Positions 60,696-64,000 of a stretch of DNA of 64,000 bases are shown here, piece by piece. Origin of the DNA: Sphingomonas oleivorans. GTDB taxonomy: Bacteria; Pseudomonadota; Alphaproteobacteria; Sphingomonadales; Sphingomonadaceae. Position 1 is the first letter of the stretch; every line of letters starts with the position of its first letter. The notes under the pieces are model-generated. The model was not told the DNA's origin and ran no database searches. It saw only the letters and a program-made list of their open reading frames with translations. The stretch spans positions 248,001 to 312,000 of the forward strand of contig NZ_NWBU01000004.1 in assembly GCF_003050615.1 (NCBI RefSeq), read 5' to 3'. The position numbers and the translations under genes are program-made.

Positions 60696-61679
60696 ATGTC
60701 GAACAATCCCTTCCCGCTCGAGAAGCCGGATCTGCTGAAGGCCTATCGGACCATGCGCACGATCCGCGAGTTCGAGGAGCGGCTGCATATCGAGTTCGCG
60801 CGCGGCGACATTCCCGGTTTCGTCCATCTCTATGCCGGCGAGGAAGCCTGCGCTGCCGGCGTCATGATGCACCTCACCGATATCGACCGCATCGCCTCCA
60901 CCCATCGCGGCCATGGCCATTGCATCGCCAAGGGTGTCGACGTGCATGAGATGATGGCGGAGATATATGGCAAGGCCACCGGTGCCTGCCGCGGCAAGGG
61001 CGGCTCGATGCATATCGCGGACCTCTCCAAGGGCATGATGGGCGCGAACGGCATACTCGGCGCAGGCGCGCCGCTCATCTGCGGCGCGGGGCTCGCCGCC
61101 AAGTTCCGGGGCGATGGCGGCGTCGGCGTCACCTTCTTCGGCGACGGGGCGTCGAACCAGGGGACGGTGCTCGAAAGCATGAACCTCGCCGCGATCTGGA
61201 AGCTGCCCGTGCTCTTCGTGGTCGAGAATAACGGCTATGCCGAGGCGACCTCGGTCAACTACGCGACCGCGATCGACTCCTTCATCGATCGCGCCACCGG
61301 CTTCGGCCTGCCCGCCATGGCGGTCGACGGCACCGACTTCTTCGCCGTGTATGAAGCGGCCGGCGAGCTGATCCGCCGCGCGCGCGAAGGCGGCGGCCCG
61401 GCGCTGCTCGAATGCAGGATGGTCCGCTTCTTCGGCCATTTCGAGGGCGACGCCCAGACCTACAAGGCCAAGGGCGAGAATGACTTCAACCGCGCCAATC
61501 GCGACTGCCTGAACCTTTTTGCCGAGCGCGTGCTGGAGGTCGGCATCGTCTCAACCGAGGAGATCGAGGCGATCGACCGCGAGCTGCTCCTCCTGATCGA
61601 GGCGTCCGTCACCGCGGCCAAGGCGGCGCCGCTCCCCGCCCCGCGCGACCTCACTGCCGACGTCTACGTCTCCTACTGA
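60696..61679 (+). CDS. acoA: Acetoin dehydrogenase E1, alpha subunit
   Basis: The 327-residue ThDP-dependent E1 alpha has the thiamine-diphosphate motif GDGASNQGTVLESMNLAAIW near 149-168 (GDG-x-N) and the STHRGHGHCIAKG stretch near 68. It cleaves acetoin (2,3-butanedione-type substrates) to acetaldehyde and an acetyl group handed to the E2 lipoyl arm. It could be another 2-oxo-acid E1, but the AcoR gene and sigma-54 promoter favour acetoin. The start follows ggaggag. acoB is 37 bases downstream. Confidence 0.92.
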   Translation: MSNNPFPLEKPDLLKAYRTMRTIREFEERLHIEFARGDIPGFVHLYAGEEACAAGVMMHLTDIDRIASTHRGHGHCIAKGVDVHEMMAEIYGKATGACRGKGGSMHIADLSKGMMGANGILGAGAPLICGAGLAAKFRGDGGVGVTFFGDGASNQGTVLESMNLAAIWKLPVLFVVENNGYAEATSVNYATAIDSFIDRATGFGLPAMAVDGTDFFAVYEAAGELIRRAREGGGPALLECRMVRFFGHFEGDAQTYKAKGENDFNRANRDCLNLFAERVLEVGIVSTEEIEAIDRELLLLIEASVTAAKAAPLPAPRDLTADVYVSY

Positions 61680-61716
61680 CGCCGGCCAACGAAAAGACCC
61701 AAGGAAAGGATTAGCC

Positions 61717-62739
61717 ATGGCCCGCAAGATCAGCTTCAAACAGGCGATCAACGAGGCGCTCGATCTGGAGATGCGCCGCGACCCCACCGTCATCCTGCTC
61801 GGCGAGGATATTGTCGGCGGCGCCGGCGGCAAGGGCGAGGAGGATGCCTGGGGCGGCGTGCTCGGCGTGACGAAGGGGCTGCACGCCAAATATCCCGGTC
61901 GCCTGCTCGATACGCCGCTGTCCGAATCTGCCTATATCGGCGCGGCGATCGGCGCCGCCTGCTGCGGCATGCGCCCGGTGGCCGAGCTCATGTTCCTCGA
62001 TTTCATGGGTGTCTGCTTCGATCAGATCCTGAACCAGGCGGCGAAGTTCAACTATATGTTCGGCGGCAAGGCGCGCACGCCGGTCACGATCCGCGCGATG
62101 GTCGGCGCGGGCTTCCGGGCGGCCGCGCAGCATTCGCAGATGCTGACCCCGCTCTTCACGCATATTCCGGGCCTGAAGGTCGTCTGCCCGTCCAACGCCT
62201 ATGATGCCAAGGGCCTGCTCATCCAGTCGATCCGCGACAATGATCCCGTCATCTTCTGCGAGCATAAGAATCTCTACGGGCATGAGGTGGACGTGCCGGC
62301 CGAAGCCTATGCCCTGCCCTTCGGCGAGGCCAATATCGTGCGCGACGGCCGGGACGTGACGATCGTCACCTATGGGCTGATGGTCCACCGCGCCGTCGAG
62401 GCGGCCGCCGTGCTGGCGAAGCAGGGCATCGAGGCCGAGGTGATCGATCTTCGCACCCTCTCGCCGATCGACTGGGACACGGTGATCGAGAGCGTGGAGA
62501 CGACCGGCCGGCTGGTCGTGGTCGACGAGGCGCATCCGCGCTGCTCGCTCGCGACCGACGTCGCGGCCTATGTCGCCCAGCATGCCTTCGGCGCGCTGAA
62601 GGCAGCACCGCAGATGGTGACCGCGCCGCACACGCCGGTGCCCTTCTCGCCGGTGCTCGAGGATCTCTACCTCCCCACCGCAGACGTGATCGCCACCGCC
62701 GTGTCGCGGATCACCGCGCGCGAGAAGCTGGTCGCCTGA
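61717..62739 (+). CDS. acoB: Acetoin dehydrogenase E1, beta subunit
   Basis: The 340-residue E1 beta pairs with AcoA. N-terminal KISFKQAINEALDLEMRRDP, VILLGEDIVGGAGGKGE near 25 and FLDFMGVCFDQILNQAAKFN near 90 are the E1 beta patterns; DLRTLSPIDWDTVIESVETT near 245 is the C-terminal domain. Spacing from acoA is 37 bases with aaggaaag before 61717, and acoC follows within 15 bases, so one operon. Confidence 0.94.
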   Translation: MARKISFKQAINEALDLEMRRDPTVILLGEDIVGGAGGKGEEDAWGGVLGVTKGLHAKYPGRLLDTPLSESAYIGAAIGAACCGMRPVAELMFLDFMGVCFDQILNQAAKFNYMFGGKARTPVTIRAMVGAGFRAAAQHSQMLTPLFTHIPGLKVVCPSNAYDAKGLLIQSIRDNDPVIFCEHKNLYGHEVDVPAEAYALPFGEANIVRDGRDVTIVTYGLMVHRAVEAAAVLAKQGIEAEVIDLRTLSPIDWDTVIESVETTGRLVVVDEAHPRCSLATDVAAYVAQHAFGALKAAPQMVTAPHTPVPFSPVLEDLYLPTADVIATAVSRITAREKLVA

Positions 62740-62753
62740 AGGAGATGATGACG

Positions 62754-63887
62754 ATGGATATGCGGATAAAGCCGATCGTGATGCCCAAATGGGGCCTGTC
62801 CATGTCCGAAGGCCGGGTGACGGGATGGCTCAAGAAGGCCGGTGATCGGATCGCGGTCGGCGACGAGATCGTCGAGGTCGAGACGGACAAGATAGCGGGC
62901 GTGGTGGAAGCGGGCGATGCCGGCCTGCTGCGCCGCGCGATCGGCGAGGAAGACATAGTCTATCCGGTGAAGGCGCTCATCGGCGTGATCGCCGACGAGG
63001 ATGTGAGCGATACCGACATCGACGCCTTCATCGCGGCCTATGTCACCCCCGCGGGCGACGAGGAGGAAGGCGAGGCGAAGGGACCAGGCTACGAATTCGT
63101 CGAAACCGACGCAGGCACGATCCGCTACGCCAGGCGCGGCGATGGCGGCGAGACCGTCATTCTCGTCCACGGCTTTGGCGGCGACCTCGACAATTGGCTG
63201 TTCAACATCGACGCGATCGCGGAGAAGGCGACCGTCCACGCGCTCGACCTACCGGGCCATGGCCAGTCGACCAAGACGGTCGGCAACGCCTCGGTGGACG
63301 GCTTGGCAGGCGTGCTGCTCGGCTTCATGGCGAAGCTCGGGATCGATCGCGCGCATCTCGTCGGCCATTCCATGGGCAGCGCGGTATCGATGGCGGCGGC
63401 GCTCGCGGCCCCCGACAAGGTGGCCTCGCTCACGCTGATCGCACCCGCCGGCCTCGGGCCGGAAATCAATGCCGACTATCTCGAAGGCTTCGTCGCCGCC
63501 CAGTCGCGGCGTGAGCTCAAGCCCGTCGTCGAGCAGCTTTTCGCCGATCCGGCGCTCGCGAGCCGGCAGATGCTGGACGATCTGCTCAAATATAAGCGGA
63601 TCGACGGGGTCGAGGAGGCGCTTCGGGCAATCATGGCGGCATTTCTGGAGAGCGAGCGGCAGCGACGGATTCTCTCGCCCCAGATCGCCGCGGCCAACCT
63701 GCCGATCCTCCTGATCTGGGGCGAGGAGGATCGCATCATTCCCGCCGCGCACGCGCGGGCGCTCGACGGCCGCGCCACGGCGGAGATCATCGAGGGCGCG
63801 GGCCATATGGTCCAGATGGAGAAGGCGAGCCGCGTCAACGACCGCATCCTCGCCCATGTCGCGGATCGAGTAGCCACGCCTGCATGA
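62754..63887 (+). CDS. acoC: Acetoin dehydrogenase E2 (lipoyl domain plus alpha/beta hydrolase)
   Basis: The 377-residue protein has an N-terminal lipoyl domain with the lipoylated Lys in EVETDKIAGVVEA near residue 43, and a C-terminal alpha/beta hydrolase domain with VILVHGFGGDLDNW near 136 and the nucleophile elbow LVGHSMGSA near 203, a catalytic Asp in WGEEDRI near 322 and His in GAGHMVQ near 348. This is the AcoC form of E2, in which a hydrolase-like fold replaces the usual CAT acyltransferase domain. The aaggag just upstream (62739-62744) fits a start at 62754; 62745 and 62748 are also in frame. The E3 (dihydrolipoamide dehydrogenase) is not in the window. Confidence 0.92.
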   Translation: MDMRIKPIVMPKWGLSMSEGRVTGWLKKAGDRIAVGDEIVEVETDKIAGVVEAGDAGLLRRAIGEEDIVYPVKALIGVIADEDVSDTDIDAFIAAYVTPAGDEEEGEAKGPGYEFVETDAGTIRYARRGDGGETVILVHGFGGDLDNWLFNIDAIAEKATVHALDLPGHGQSTKTVGNASVDGLAGVLLGFMAKLGIDRAHLVGHSMGSAVSMAAALAAPDKVASLTLIAPAGLGPEINADYLEGFVAAQSRRELKPVVEQLFADPALASRQMLDDLLKYKRIDGVEEALRAIMAAFLESERQRRILSPQIAAANLPILLIWGEEDRIIPAAHARALDGRATAEIIEGAGHMVQMEKASRVNDRILAHVADRVATPA

Positions 63888-63954
63888 CGGCAAGGCGCCT
63901 CGCGTCCCGCATCAACACAAGACATTGAAAACAGACATATATTAGGAGAGACAT

Positions 63955-64000
63955 ATGACCGTTCACGAGCCGATCGTCGCCCGCAAGGCCCCGTTCAAGG
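63955..64000 (+). CDS. Unidentified gene, partial (cut by window end)
   Basis: After acoC and 67 bases, a good Shine-Dalgarno (aggagag) precedes an ATG at 63955. Only 15 codons are visible (MTVHEPIVARKAPFK), too few to name. It is co-directional with acoABC and may belong to the aco operon, where E3, butanediol dehydrogenase or accessory genes are common next members. Confidence 0.5.
   Translation, partial: MTVHEPIVARKAPFK

Noticed and set aside
59409-61439. Minus-strand open frame of 676 codons across acoR and acoA
   Set aside because: It crosses two firm genes and the sigma-54 promoter; a shadow.

Overview
The window is ordinary, gene-dense, GC-rich chromosome of an alphaproteobacterium, most likely a sphingomonad (Sphingomonadaceae). 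The pointers are an ATP12-type F1 chaperone, a UrcA-family protein, SspB beside a hisB-hisH-hisA-hisF-hisE block, three TonB-dependent receptors each next to a secreted hydrolase, and GC-rich intergenic palindromes. No rRNA, CRISPR array, prophage or intact mobile element is seen. The only mobile DNA is a frameshifted scrap of an IS5-type transposase (about 48474-48706).

Layout: 1-5.5 kb, a cut-off membrane protein, class I fumarase and class I ribonucleotide reductase (nrdA-nrdB) behind NrdR-like boxes. 5.7-13.3 kb, small conserved proteins, exporters and tightly coupled housekeeping genes (crcB, an RluC/RluD-type pseudouridine synthase, a HAD phosphatase, ATP12). 13.3-19.7 kb, guanylate kinase, two conserved DUF genes, catalase, class II fumarase (fumC), sspB. 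19.7-23.3 kb, the his cluster plus a HIT protein. 23.4-32.6 kb, an APC permease, a PfkB kinase, queG, a NatAB-like ABC exporter, a Tat-exported MsrB and a LytTR two-component pair.

32.8-41.7 kb is a nutrient-scavenging region. A TonB-dependent receptor is followed by a PhoD phosphatase, and a larger receptor lies downstream of a GH66 dextranase-type enzyme. 42-48.3 kb holds tRNA-Pro(CGG), lepA, a LysE exporter, a LysR regulator divergent from pirin and wrbA, and a UrcA protein. 48.4-53.1 kb holds the IS remnant, a GT4 glycosyltransferase, a HAD hydrolase, and a sugar porter plus fructokinase pair behind a palindromic LacI/GalR-type operator. 53.5-58.2 kb holds a PepSY protein behind a possible Fur box, and a third receptor divergent from a beta-propeller phytase lipoprotein.

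58.4-64 kb is an acetoin dehydrogenase (aco) locus: an AcoR-type sigma-54 activator, a 12-bp-arm inverted repeat suited to an upstream activator site, a near-consensus -24/-12 promoter, then acoA, acoB and acoC. An unidentified gene is cut by the window end.

How the genes work together: the three receptor/hydrolase pairs suggest extracytoplasmic hydrolysis of phosphoesters, alpha-glucan and phytate coupled to outer-membrane import. The aco locus and sugar locus add inducible carbon use. I saw no wholly new system. The most informative items are the receptor/hydrolase pairings, the self-contained sigma-54 circuit, the orphan LacI-type operator, and a ribonucleotide reductase with no visible ATP-cone.
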